A model generated the notes under the pieces. The model did not search any database and was not told the DNA's origin. It saw nothing but the letters and a program-made list of their open reading frames with translations. The position numbers were made by a program, and so were the translations under genes. DNA of 64,000 nt from Gordoniibacillus chartarius (GTDB taxonomy: Bacteria; Bacillota; Bacilli; Paenibacillales; NBRC-103111): NCBI RefSeq assembly GCF_042432825.1, contig NZ_JBHLWN010000076.1, positions 61,965 through 125,964 of the forward strand, in the 5' to 3' direction. Numbering within the stretch: position 1 is the stretch's first letter; every line of letters begins with the position of its first letter. Below are positions 17,411-26,515 of the stretch, piece by piece.

Positions 17411-20014
17411 CTAGCCTTGCAGCTCTTTGCCTCGCCGGATTGCCTCCACGCGGCTTGTCGCCTGCAGCTTGCTGTAAATATGATTGATATGCGCCTTCAA
17501 CGTGCCCATCCCGATTCCGAGCGCCACGGCAATCTCCGCGTTGCCCCTGCCCTCTTCCATGTACCCGAAAATCGCCAGTTCCCGCGGCGTAAGCACCGAC
17601 GCCAGTGCGGACTCGGCAGGCTCCGCCGTACCGGGCGGCGCTCCGGCTCCGAAGCACGAGAGGACCTTGCGGACGAATGCGAGGGACGGAGTGCTTCGGT
17701 CCCGGAAGTTCCCCCGCAGGCGCTGTCTCACATATTCCGTGAACAGCTCCGCAAGCGCCGGTCCCTTATCGACGAAGACGCGAACGTAATCGTCGGACTC
17801 GGCGAACCGGAGCGCTTCCTCTAACGTCAGCAGCGCCTGTTCCCGGCGATCCAGACGCTGGAGAAGCGTCGCCTGCAGCGCCTCCAGCTCTATTGCATCC
17901 ATCGGGCGGTGGTTTTTCACCGCGATCATGTGCAGCTTCTCCGCGAGCCCCAGCGCCTCGGAAGCCCGGCCGGTTTCCATCAGTACCCGAACAAGGAACG
18001 TATACACAAACAGCTGATAGACCGACACCGGGTCGTCCGCCGACAGTTTATACCGTTCCACCCAATCCAGAGCGTCCGCCGGATCGCCCCGATCCAATCT
18101 AAAAGCAGCCAGCTCGGCGTCGAGAAGGATCGGTGCCTCCGCCGCGCCATCCGCCCGCGCCCGTCGGACGGCATCCTCCAGCCAGGCTTCGGCCGATGCG
18201 AAATCCCGCCTAGCGTTGGCGATGCGCGAGAGGAACAGACTCGCGGGGACGTATACTTTCTCCGGCTGAAAATTCGCTTGGCTCCGTCCCTGCAAACCCA
18301 GCTTCAAATACCGCTCCGCCTCGTCCAGCTCGTTGCGCTCGTACAACAGCTCGCCGTAGCATACCTGCGTTGAACCCTGCAGTCCCATCTGCGACATAAA
18401 CTCGATCATGCTGCTGAAGAACGTATCCGACATCCCCCTTGGCAGATGCTCGCCGCGCTTGCCGTTGTACGATCGGAAGATGGACGGCGCAAGCGGGGTA
18501 TGGGGCGACGCAAAGATCAAATCCGTCCCCTTCGGACTGTGCCGCAGCGAGAGGCGGATATACTCGAGACCTTTCATCACATCCATGTCGTATGAGGTCG
18601 CTTTGAAATTCCTTACATAGAAGAGGTAACCCAGGAAGCGGTTTTGCTTCTCCTCGTCCCAGCCGGAACGAGCCGCCTCGTAATGGCGCTCGGCCTGCTG
18701 CAAATACCGTTCTGCCGTCTCGGGCTCATTTGCCCATAATAAAGAAAAAATATACGAGAAATACAAGTACTGATGCTCAACCAGAAGCGGTTCGGGGATC
18801 GCCGACAGCCACGTTCGCAAGGTCGTAAACTCCCGCCGAATGACGATGCTCCTCATCTGCTCCAGCAGACGGATCGCTTCCGGATACGCTCGTCCGGCCA
18901 AATAATAGTCCACCGCTTCTTCGGTCAGCTGCCGGGACTCGCACCAAGCGCCGGCCGTCCGGTACAGCGCGTCGGCTTCGGCGGTATTCTGCGTCTTCAG
19001 CTGCTTCAATAGAAACTCCCCGAACAGATGGTGAAAACGAAACCACTCCCCCTCCTCATCCAGTGGGATGAGAAACAGATTGCTGGCCGCGAGTTCGGCG
19101 AGCTTCGTGGCGCCATGCGTGCCGGCCAGTGCTTCGCAGAGCGGGCCGTTCATCCGCTGCAGCACCGAAATGCTCGTCAAAAACCGTCTGGTTGTCTCGT
19201 CCATCGCGTGGAACACTTCCTCGAGCAAAAACTGCTCAAGCCGCCCGCCGACTCCTCCTTGCAGCGACTGCGTCGTACTTTCGCTGACATATGAGGCGAA
19301 CGTGAGCAGCTTCAACCCCGTCACCCACCCTTCGGTTCGATGCAACAGCCGCTCGAGTTCCTCCCGCCGCAGCTCTCGATGTGCTGTGTTAGCACGGAAC
19401 AGCTCCACCGTCTCCCGAAGGTCGAATCGCAGCCGTTCCATCGGAATGTCATGGATCCACTCGCGGCTCACCCATCGGGTTTTTGAGAAAGTCGGCTGAA
19501 TGCGGCTCGCGAAAACCAGATGAACCTGGGGCGGCAAGTACTCTAGCAGGAAAGAAACGGAGGCGGTAATGTCCCCGTCGTCGATAACATGCCAATCGTC
19601 GAACACGATCGCCAGAGGCTCCCGCAGACCGTTCCATACGTTGAGCAGCGACACTAGGAACGACTCGTATTGGCCGGGAGCGAGCGTTGCTGCCGCCGCA
19701 CTGACGGCGGAATCAGACTCCCCGCCTTGCGCCTTCTCGACAGCCTTCGCAACGTAGCGCCAAAAGCGGACCAGGTCGTTGTCTTTGCCGTCTAAGGATA
19801 GCCAAGCGACCGGCCGGTCCAGCTTACTGGCCCAATCGGCGACCAGCGTCGTCTTGCCATAGCCGGCGGGCGCGACGACGAACGCTGCCTTGCGGTGCAG
19901 CCCGTCGTTCAGCCGCGCTATCAGCTGGGGACGGTGTACTCCATGCCTGGGGGGCGACGGAATCCGCAGCTTCGAATAAATCAAAGCATCGGCTTCGTTC
20001 GGTGCGTGAATCAT
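17411..20014 (-). CDS. MalT-like LuxR-family transcriptional regulator (LAL type)
   Basis: An 867-residue ATP-dependent activator of the STAND class. Seen: N-terminal P-loop VVAPAGYGKTTLVADW (about 37-52), Walker B-like LAIVFDDWHVI, the LLEYLPPQVHLVFASR sensor strand typical of MalT, a long helical TPR-like middle (about 400-780), and a C-terminal LuxR helix-turn-helix beginning LTPRELAIFGYMEEGRGNAE and ending NHIYSKLQATSRVEAIRR. E. coli MalT is 901 residues, so the length is normal. The inducer is unknown. The next gene on the strand encodes the SLH surface protein, a plausible target; this is inference from position. Confidence 0.93.
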   Translation of the reverse strand: MIHAPNEADALIYSKLRIPSPPRHGVHRPQLIARLNDGLHRKAAFVVAPAGYGKTTLVADWASKLDRPVAWLSLDGKDNDLVRFWRYVAKAVEKAQGGESDSAVSAAAATLAPGQYESFLVSLLNVWNGLREPLAIVFDDWHVIDDGDITASVSFLLEYLPPQVHLVFASRIQPTFSKTRWVSREWIHDIPMERLRFDLRETVELFRANTAHRELRREELERLLHRTEGWVTGLKLLTFASYVSESTTQSLQGGVGGRLEQFLLEEVFHAMDETTRRFLTSISVLQRMNGPLCEALAGTHGATKLAELAASNLFLIPLDEEGEWFRFHHLFGEFLLKQLKTQNTAEADALYRTAGAWCESRQLTEEAVDYYLAGRAYPEAIRLLEQMRSIVIRREFTTLRTWLSAIPEPLLVEHQYLYFSYIFSLLWANEPETAERYLQQAERHYEAARSGWDEEKQNRFLGYLFYVRNFKATSYDMDVMKGLEYIRLSLRHSPKGTDLIFASPHTPLAPSIFRSYNGKRGEHLPRGMSDTFFSSMIEFMSQMGLQGSTQVCYGELLYERNELDEAERYLKLGLQGRSQANFQPEKVYVPASLFLSRIANARRDFASAEAWLEDAVRRARADGAAEAPILLDAELAAFRLDRGDPADALDWVERYKLSADDPVSVYQLFVYTFLVRVLMETGRASEALGLAEKLHMIAVKNHRPMDAIELEALQATLLQRLDRREQALLTLEEALRFAESDDYVRVFVDKGPALAELFTEYVRQRLRGNFRDRSTPSLAFVRKVLSCFGAGAPPGTAEPAESALASVLTPRELAIFGYMEEGRGNAEIAVALGIGMGTLKAHINHIYSKLQATSRVEAIRRGKELQG

Positions 20015-20050
20015 CAGCGATCAGTCCTTTGTCACAATCTCGTCCCAGGT

Positions 20051-21106
20051 TCAATTCTCCTTTGGATGCGTATTTCCTGCCTCCGGCTCTTGATCCTCTT
20101 TATCCAGGTGCTCGACCAGGCGGTCCAGCCTGACGGTCTGATAGCCGTAATCGTAAATCGCAGCGGCAACGATAAAGAGTCGGAACGAGCCGTCCCGGTC
20201 TGCGTTACAGCCATTGGTCGCGTGCTTCATGAACGTATCGTTCGCTTCTTCAACCGATGCGGAATTCCAGCTTTCCGGCTTGACCTTGTCCTCCAATTTG
20301 AGCAGCACATGTTCATTGAACTTGATCAGCTTCTCCAAATGACGGTCAAAGCTGGCATTGATGTCAGGAGTCCGTTCCGATTGAAAATAGTGCTGCTGCA
20401 CCGCTTCCAGCACCTCGAAGCCTTTATGCAGGCTGTGCAGCAGCTGCTTGTACACGACGATTTGACGCGTCCTCCGGTACTTCGCTTGCTTGAGCTTGTT
20501 CAGCTCCTCCTCCAGAAGCTTGTATTTGTCCGACAGCGAGTGCAGACCGTCCTCCAGCTCCTGCTTTTGCTCCCGAAACACCTTTTCCTTCATTTCGTCG
20601 GATATCGCGGTGCGGAGCAGCAAGGAGAGCTGGTTGAATACCGCATGAATCTGCGCGTTGAATTGCTTTCTCGGATCCGGAGGTATGAATGCAATGTTAA
20701 CGACGAATGCGGATAAAATACCGATCATACTAAGCAGGAAGCGGTTCAGCGCAAACTCCCATTGGCCGGACGCCTCCATCACAGCCACGACGGTAACGAG
20801 CGTCAAGCCGATCGAATCGCCCATCTTGATTTTTAAACAAATCATGATGACCAAAATACAGACAACGCCGATGGCGATCGGCTCCTTCGACAAATACGTT
20901 CCAGCCAGCAGCGCAATGACGGCGCCGAGCGTGTTGGCCTGCACCTGCTCGAGGAAGTGCTTCCAAGACCGGTATATCGAAGGCTGCAGCGCGAAGATGG
21001 CCGCCACCGCGGCAATCATCGGCGGGGTAAAATGAAGCCATGCGCTGACATACAGCGACAGCGTGACGGCGATTCCTGTCTTGAGCATACGGGCTCCGAA
21101 TGTCAT
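20051..21106 (-). CDS. Aromatic acid exporter family protein (ArAE/DUF939-like)
   Basis: 351 residues. The first half has five to six membrane helices, starting MTFGARMLKTGIAVTLSLYV and including IAAVAAIFALQPSIYRSWKHF, which is the Bacillota form of the ArAE_1 module; the second half is soluble and helical with coiled-coil heptads (ELEDGLHSLSDKYKLLEEELN). Related proteins are thought to export small aromatic acids, but function is unproven. The C-terminus is short and Glu-rich. It is 36 bases downstream of nothing on its strand: the MalT-like gene starts just after its stop, and the gene is divergent from the AraC regulator at 21289. Confidence 0.82.
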   Translation of the reverse strand: MTFGARMLKTGIAVTLSLYVSAWLHFTPPMIAAVAAIFALQPSIYRSWKHFLEQVQANTLGAVIALLAGTYLSKEPIAIGVVCILVIMICLKIKMGDSIGLTLVTVVAVMEASGQWEFALNRFLLSMIGILSAFVVNIAFIPPDPRKQFNAQIHAVFNQLSLLLRTAISDEMKEKVFREQKQELEDGLHSLSDKYKLLEEELNKLKQAKYRRTRQIVVYKQLLHSLHKGFEVLEAVQQHYFQSERTPDINASFDRHLEKLIKFNEHVLLKLEDKVKPESWNSASVEEANDTFMKHATNGCNADRDGSFRLFIVAAAIYDYGYQTVRLDRLVEHLDKEDQEPEAGNTHPKEN

Positions 21107-21288
21107 GGTGTGGCCTTCTCTCCTTGGACTTGTTCGTACTCGTCATATTGTACCAGAGGAATATATCCAATCCAATCGATGGCCGGCATGATCCATTCGG
21201 CTTCCCGCCGCTTGCGGTCGAGCCGTTTTCCGATTACATTAAGGCTGATATATGTAGATTCAAGCGCTGCTTGCACGAGGTGCTCACC

Positions 21289-22533
21289 ATGCAAACCTGC
21301 ACGGATTTGGCTTATTGTTGCAAAATCATTCAAGAGAGCGTAGGCCTTCCGGTTACTTGGCGGCAGCTCGAGCCGCCAGGGTCAACGGGGCCGCTGGAGC
21401 CGCCAATACCGGCTGGACATGTACCGGTGAACCCGCTCTTTACGACCTATGCCGAACAAATTCGCTCGGTAATCGGCGACTGGACCGGCACCGGCTATCC
21501 GGTTCTGCGGAGCTCACCGTTCATGGAACAATTTATCGCGCTGCCCTGCCTGTCCGACCAACGCTCCAAAACGCTCATCATCATTGGGCCGGCAATGCTG
21601 GAGCGTCCGAATGACGAGCTCATCGCAAGCCTGCTCAACGACCACGGCATTCCGGGCAAAGATCGCCCGAAGTGGACCGCCTATTTGCAAAGCTTGCCCG
21701 TCGTCAGCCGGATACGTCTGCTGCATATCGGCGCGCTGGCCCATTGGTTGATCAATAAGCAGCCGATCGATCCCATGGAGCTGCTTCAATACAATTTCGA
21801 ATACGAGACACCCCATCCTCCGTCCTCTGACGTCGATATGGCTCTAGCCGATCGCCGAGAAACGCTTACCTTCCACATGAGAATAGAAAGCGAGAAACGG
21901 ATGCTCAGCATGATTCAGAGCGGTAACCGGGCGGAATTGCTGCACATCCTTGCCGGAATTGAATATGAGGGCTTAGGCGTTCTTTCCAAAAGGAGCCAGC
22001 TGCGCAACATGAAAAACTTGTCCATCTGCTGTATAACTCTAGGAACAAGAGCGGCGATCGAAGGAGGATTGTATGAAGAACTGGCCTATACGCTCAGCGA
22101 CCTGCACATTCAGCATATCGAGGAGTTAACCGATGTGAAATCGGTCGAAGCGGCGATGAATTATGCGCTATTGGATTTTGCCGGCCGCGTCGCTCAATTA
22201 TCGAATACGAATGACATCACAGCGCCGGTTCGCATATGCCGGGAGTACATTTACGATCATCTGTATGAGGAGATGAGCGCCGGACAGCTTGCAGATCTGG
22301 CCGGTCTCAATGCCAATTACTTGTCGAAGCTATTCAAGCAGCAGACCGGTCTGTCGCTCATGAACTTTATCCAGAAAGAACGTATTGAGGAAGCTAAGAA
22401 ACTGCTGGTCCAGACTAGGGACTCGGTGGCGGCGATCGGGTCCAGGCTTTGTTTTTACGATCAGACCTATTTCATCAAAGTGTTCAAGAAGTATACGGGG
22501 ATCACGCCGAGGGAATACCGGAATCGCAAATGA
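21289..22533 (+). CDS. AraC-family transcriptional regulator
   Basis: 414 residues. The start at 21289 (MQTCTDLAYCCKII) has GAGGTG 6 bases upstream; the frame reaches back to 21100 but over the divergent gene. The N-terminal 300 residues are soluble and match no sensor domain I recognise; they hold LHILAGIEYEGLGVLSKRSQLRNMKNL, typical of a Paenibacillus regulator group with a helical domain before the HTH. The C-terminal 100 residues are the two-HTH AraC domain (QLADLAGLNANYLSKLFKQ and YDQTYFIKVFKKYTGITPRE). It is convergent with the GH3 gene and divergent from the ArAE gene; which one it controls is not shown. Confidence 0.88.
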   Translation: MQTCTDLAYCCKIIQESVGLPVTWRQLEPPGSTGPLEPPIPAGHVPVNPLFTTYAEQIRSVIGDWTGTGYPVLRSSPFMEQFIALPCLSDQRSKTLIIIGPAMLERPNDELIASLLNDHGIPGKDRPKWTAYLQSLPVVSRIRLLHIGALAHWLINKQPIDPMELLQYNFEYETPHPPSSDVDMALADRRETLTFHMRIESEKRMLSMIQSGNRAELLHILAGIEYEGLGVLSKRSQLRNMKNLSICCITLGTRAAIEGGLYEELAYTLSDLHIQHIEELTDVKSVEAAMNYALLDFAGRVAQLSNTNDITAPVRICREYIYDHLYEEMSAGQLADLAGLNANYLSKLFKQQTGLSLMNFIQKERIEEAKKLLVQTRDSVAAIGSRLCFYDQTYFIKVFKKYTGITPREYRNRK

Positions 22534-22539
22534 AGCGAA

Positions 22540-22571
22540 AGAAGAGCAGCCCGCTCAGGCTGCCCTCTTCC
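22540..22571. terminator. Bidirectional terminator between convergent genes
   Basis: GAAGAGCAGCC and GGCTGCCCTCTTC pair around a 6-base loop between the AraC stop and the GH3 stop; T/A runs are short. Confidence 0.65.
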
Positions 22572-22573
22572 TA

Positions 22574-24862
22574 TTAGTTAGTCCGATTTAATTGCTCAAT
22601 CAATTCATCGAGCATCTCTTCGGTTACGGCTCCTTGGCTGAAGCCGACGAGGTTGCGCAGCGGCAAAAACTTCATCAGCGCGGCGAACATATCCCCCATT
22701 CCTTCGGCATCTTCAAGCGCGTTCGTTGTAACGCCCATGCCTTCCTGAAACTTTTGAAGCAGTCCCTGAATGACCGCGGCCTTGCCCGGATCGTTCAACA
22801 GATCGCCCAGCAAGCTGTTCCGGTGAACGGTTAAAGGAATGCGGACCGTGGATTCGACGTGCAGGCTGCCGATCAACACGATCTCTTCGGACGAACGGCC
22901 GATCATAATTTCGAATTCGCCCGACTCCACATACCAATCCTTCAGCGTCACGTTATAGTAAGCGAAGGAGCGCTTGTCGAGCACGAACGATACGGTCGTC
23001 GCCTCCCCGGGCTGCAGATCGATTTTGGCAAAATGCTTCAGCTCTTTGCTCGGTCGGATCACCGTGCTGTCGACGTCGCGTACGTACAGCTGAACGACTT
23101 CTTTGCCCGCGCGGGGGCCCGTGTTGCGAACGGTCGCCTTGACTTCAACCGTATCCGTATCTCGAATCCGATTATGGCCGATTACGAGATCCGAATATTC
23201 GAAGGTGGTATAGCTAAGGCCGTGACCGAACGGGAACAACGGCTTTACTTGCTTGGTATCATAATAACGGTATCCGATGAAAATGCCTTCGCGGTACTCC
23301 ACCCGGTCTCCTTCACCGGGGAAGAACAAATAAGAAGGATTGTCGCTCAGCTTGGCCGGGAACGTCTCGGCCAGCTTGCCGCTTGGATTCGCTTCTCCGA
23401 AGAGCAGATCCGCAATAGCGCCGCCGGCGGCTTGCCCGCCCAAATAGGCCTCGAGTACCGAGCCGACTTGACCGATCCACGGCATTTCAATCGGGGAGCC
23501 GTTCATCAGCACGACAACGACATTACGCTGGGCATTCGCCACGGCTTCAATGAGCTTCTCCTGATTGGCCGGCATCCGCAGATGCGTCCGGTCGTAGCCT
23601 TCGGATTCGTAGCGGTCCGGAAGCCCGGCAAACACAATAGCGATCTCCGCTTCGCCGGCCGCTTTCACTGCCGCTGCGGACAGCGCGTCGTCGGTTTCAT
23701 CCTGATCAAGCGAATATCCTTGCTCATAGACGACGGACGCGGACTCCCCCGCCAGCTTCAAGATTTCCTCGAACGGCTCGTCGAGCTTCGTCGGGCGGAT
23801 GTGCGAGCTTCCGCCGCCCTGATATCTAGGCTTCTTGGCGAATTCGCCGACAACGGCAATCCTCTTCCCTTTGGCGATTGGCAGCAGCGCTTCCTGATTT
23901 TTCAACAATACCATGCTTTCGCCGGCAACTTGGCGAGCAAGACGATGATGTTCTTCTTGATCGTAGGAGGCATTCGGCTTTTTCCGGTCCACACTCATGA
24001 AAATCACACGGAGCAGCCGCTCCACAGCCCGGTCAAGCGCTTCTTCGGCCAGCCGGCCGCTGCGGACGGCCTCGATAATTTTCCGGTCCCCGCTTCCCCC
24101 GCTGCCCGGCATTTCCAGCTCATTGCCCGCGGCAAGACCGGCGACGCGCTCGTTCGTCGCACCCCAATCCGTTACGACGATCCCCTCATGTCCCCACTCT
24201 TCTTTCAAAATACGAGTCAGCAGGTACTCGTTCTCCGATGCAAATTCGCCATTCACTTTATTGTAGGAGCTCATGACGGTCCATGGCTGCGCCTTCTTCA
24301 CGGCGCCCTCGAAGCTGGCCAAATAAATCTCGCGCAGCGTCCGTTCATCGACGATCGCGTCGACCGACATCCGGCGGTGCTCTTGGTTATTGACAGCGAA
24401 GTGCTTTAAGGAAGTGCCTACACCTTGGCTTTGCACTCCGTTTATGTGGCTTGCGGCCATTTCCGACGACAAATACGGATCTTCCGAAAAATATTCGAAG
24501 TTACGGCCGCACAGCGGCGAGCGTTTCATATTCGCACCGGGTCCGAGCAGAACGGCAACGTCCTCCGCCTGGCACTCTTCGCCAAGCGCCTCACCGACAC
24601 GGTTGATAAGCTCACGGTCCCACGAGCTGGCCATGCCTGCAGCCGAAGGGAAGCATGTCGCAGGAACGCTCGCGAACATGCCCAAGTGATCCGTATCGCC
24701 CTGCTGCTTGCGCAGCCCATGCGGACCGTCGGTCACCATGATGGACGGAATGCCCAGGCGTTCCACGCCTTTAAGCCGCCAAAAGTCGAGTCCGGAGCAT
24801 AAACCGGCCTTTTCTTCCAAAGTCATTTGGGAAATCATAGCTTTTAGGTCTCTGCTCATCAT
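22574..24862 (-). CDS. Glycoside hydrolase family 3 (beta-glucosidase-like)
   Basis: A cytoplasmic exo-acting beta-glycosidase of 762 residues; no signal peptide. Order: GH3 N domain with VTDGPHGLRK, KHFAVNNQEHRRMSVDA (the Lys-His transition-state pair) and the nucleophile Asp in GIVVTDWGATNE; GH3 C domain with GGSSHIRPT and GLPDRYESEGYDRTHLR; a fibronectin-III-like domain (VRNTGPRAGKEVVQLYV); and a helical tail common in Bacillota GH3 enzymes. The start is set by GGGAGG at 24867-24872; two adjacent ATGs (24862, 24859) are both possible. Likely substrates are beta-glucosides or xylosides from plant material. It stands alone, between an AraC gene and a pseudogene. Confidence 0.93.
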   Translation of the reverse strand: MMSRDLKAMISQMTLEEKAGLCSGLDFWRLKGVERLGIPSIMVTDGPHGLRKQQGDTDHLGMFASVPATCFPSAAGMASSWDRELINRVGEALGEECQAEDVAVLLGPGANMKRSPLCGRNFEYFSEDPYLSSEMAASHINGVQSQGVGTSLKHFAVNNQEHRRMSVDAIVDERTLREIYLASFEGAVKKAQPWTVMSSYNKVNGEFASENEYLLTRILKEEWGHEGIVVTDWGATNERVAGLAAGNELEMPGSGGSGDRKIIEAVRSGRLAEEALDRAVERLLRVIFMSVDRKKPNASYDQEEHHRLARQVAGESMVLLKNQEALLPIAKGKRIAVVGEFAKKPRYQGGGSSHIRPTKLDEPFEEILKLAGESASVVYEQGYSLDQDETDDALSAAAVKAAGEAEIAIVFAGLPDRYESEGYDRTHLRMPANQEKLIEAVANAQRNVVVVLMNGSPIEMPWIGQVGSVLEAYLGGQAAGGAIADLLFGEANPSGKLAETFPAKLSDNPSYLFFPGEGDRVEYREGIFIGYRYYDTKQVKPLFPFGHGLSYTTFEYSDLVIGHNRIRDTDTVEVKATVRNTGPRAGKEVVQLYVRDVDSTVIRPSKELKHFAKIDLQPGEATTVSFVLDKRSFAYYNVTLKDWYVESGEFEIMIGRSSEEIVLIGSLHVESTVRIPLTVHRNSLLGDLLNDPGKAAVIQGLLQKFQEGMGVTTNALEDAEGMGDMFAALMKFLPLRNLVGFSQGAVTEEMLDELIEQLNRTN

Positions 24863-25004
24863 AGAGCCTCCCGCGTATTCATGATTCTTTACAATATGAT
24901 TATTGCACGGTTGATCGCCATAGGATGGTATAATTAAAAGAATAATGGTACTCATCCGATTAAATGAACAACTTCAGCACAATAATCTGATAACGTCAGC
25001 AGCA

Positions 25005-25037
25005 CAAAAAAATCACCCTCCGTCTCCGGAAGGTGAT
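25005..25037 (-). terminator. Intrinsic terminator behind the dehydratase pseudogene
   Basis: On the minus strand ATCACCTTCC-GGAGAC-GGAGGGTGAT followed by seven T. It ends the sugar ABC operon and the truncated gene. Confidence 0.88.
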
Positions 25038-25046
25038 TCGCCCGCA

Positions 25047-25577
25047 TTACCATTCTGCGATGCTGCCGTCTTTGTGGCGCCATACGGGATTTCTCCAGTT
25101 GTGCCCGACGGCCGCCATTTTCCTCACATAGTCTTCGTTGATTTCGATGCCCAAGCCCGGTCCTTGCGGAATTGTCACATACCCGTCCTTATAGTCGAAT
25201 ACGGAAGCGTCTGTAATATAGTCGAGAAGATCGCCGGTTTGATTGTAATGAATGCCGAGGCTTTGCTCTTGGATGAATGCGTTATGGGCCGTCGCGTCAA
25301 CCTGCAGACAAGCCGCCAGCGCGATCGGGCCGTGCGGGCAGTGGGGAGCCAGAGCGACATCGTAGGCTTCCGCCATCGATGCGATTTTCTTGCACTCGGT
25401 AATTCCGCCCGCATACGACAAGTCCGGTTTAATAATATCGACAGATCCTTCGGCTAGAAGCGTCTTGAAGCCCCAGCGCGAGAACATTCGCTCGCCGGTC
25501 GCAATCGGTATCGAAGTGTGCTTGGACAGCTCCTTGAGCGCCTCGTTGTTTTCGGAAAGCACCGGCTCTTCAATATC
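25047..25577 (-). pseudogene. Galactonate dehydratase-like gene, 5' part deleted
   Basis: The C-terminal half of a mandelate racemase/enolase family acid-sugar dehydratase (DgoD group, usually about 380 residues). Homology starts abruptly at DIEEPVL and runs to the end (KPDLSYAGGITECKKIASM with the Glu/Asp ligands, APHCPHGPIALAACLQVD with the catalytic His, and the YVRKM end). The whole N-terminal lid and the first half of the barrel are missing: in-frame stop TAA lies just upstream (near 25580) and the codons before it do not match. An internal ATG (25562) would give 171 residues with no ribosome site. It is a deletion remnant and should be inactive. A cre-like site sits directly at the break. 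Confidence 0.85.
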
Positions 25578-25585
25578 GCTTATTT

Positions 25586-25599
25586 AGCAAACGCTTACA
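25586..25599 (-). promoter_or_regulatory. CcpA cre-like site at the pseudogene break
   Basis: TGTAAGCGTTTGCT on the minus strand agrees with the cre consensus TGWAANCGNTNWCA at 12 of 14 positions. It may be left over from the promoter of the gene that was fused here. Confidence 0.45.
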
Positions 25600-25711
25600 G
25601 TCCTATCTCTACTGTATGACGTTCCCCATGTGCCGACAATAGATAAAAGCATCCTGATCATGGACAAAAGTGTGTTTGTCGTCAAACCTGGCTTGGCGGG
25701 GGCCGCCCCCT

Positions 25712-26515
25712 TCACCCTTTGACCGCGCCCGCCGTAATCCCCTTAATGAAGGTCCGGCTTCCGAGCAGGAACACGATCAGCACCGGCAGCGTTGCCATCG
25801 CGAGCGCGGCCATCCGGGCGCCGTAATCGGTCCGGTGTACGATGCCCAGCGTCGATATGAATACCGGCAGCGTAAACCATTTGGAGTTGTTGATCGTAAC
25901 GAGCGGCAGCAAGTAGTTGTTCCACGACCACAGGAAAACGAGCGTCGACAGTGTGGAAATCCCTGGCTTAATGAGCGGCATGACGATGCCGAACAAGATT
26001 CTCGGCTCCGAGGCGCCGTCGATGCGCGCGCATTCGATCACCTCGCTCGGCACCGTATCCCGGATGAATTGAGCCATGAAGAATGCGCCGAACGACCATG
26101 CGCTCCACGTCAGGATGACCGGCATTAGCGTGTTGCCGAAGCCCATCGTCCGCATCTCGATAATGTACCCGATCAGACCGACCTGAGCCGGCACCATCAT
26201 CGTGACAATGATGAAGTAATTCAGAAACTTCTTCAGCCGGAAGTCAAACTTCGCCACCGCATAGCCGATCAGCGTACTGGTCATGACGCCGAGCAGCACG
26301 GAGCAGACCGACACCGTCAAGCTGTTCGCATAGACACGGAGGAAGTTTGTTTTGAACACCGTTTGCAGATTTTCCAGCAAATAGTCGGAAGGAAGGAGCG
26401 GCAGCCCTTTGAAAATATTTTCCGAATAATAGGTGGACATCATGATCATGACATAGAACGGAAACAAAGACACGACCGTTACCAGCCCGATGAAGAGCCA
26501 TTTCACGAGCTTCAT
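25712..26515 (-). CDS. Carbohydrate ABC transporter permease (MalG type)
   Basis: Inner-membrane subunit, 267 residues, six helices, with the MalG-type EAA loop ECARIDGASEPRILFGIVMP that contacts the ATPase. The start at 26515 overlaps the stop of the partner permease by 4 bases (ATGA), with GGGGGAG upstream; an upstream frame extension is a shadow of the partner gene. The third gene of an ABC operon with binding protein and first permease. No ATPase is encoded here; Gram-positive sugar importers commonly share MsmX-type ATPases. Confidence 0.94.
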   Translation of the reverse strand: MKLVKWLFIGLVTVVSLFPFYVMIMMSTYYSENIFKGLPLLPSDYLLENLQTVFKTNFLRVYANSLTVSVCSVLLGVMTSTLIGYAVAKFDFRLKKFLNYFIIVTMMVPAQVGLIGYIIEMRTMGFGNTLMPVILTWSAWSFGAFFMAQFIRDTVPSEVIECARIDGASEPRILFGIVMPLIKPGISTLSTLVFLWSWNNYLLPLVTINNSKWFTLPVFISTLGIVHRTDYGARMAALAMATLPVLIVFLLGSRTFIKGITAGAVKG

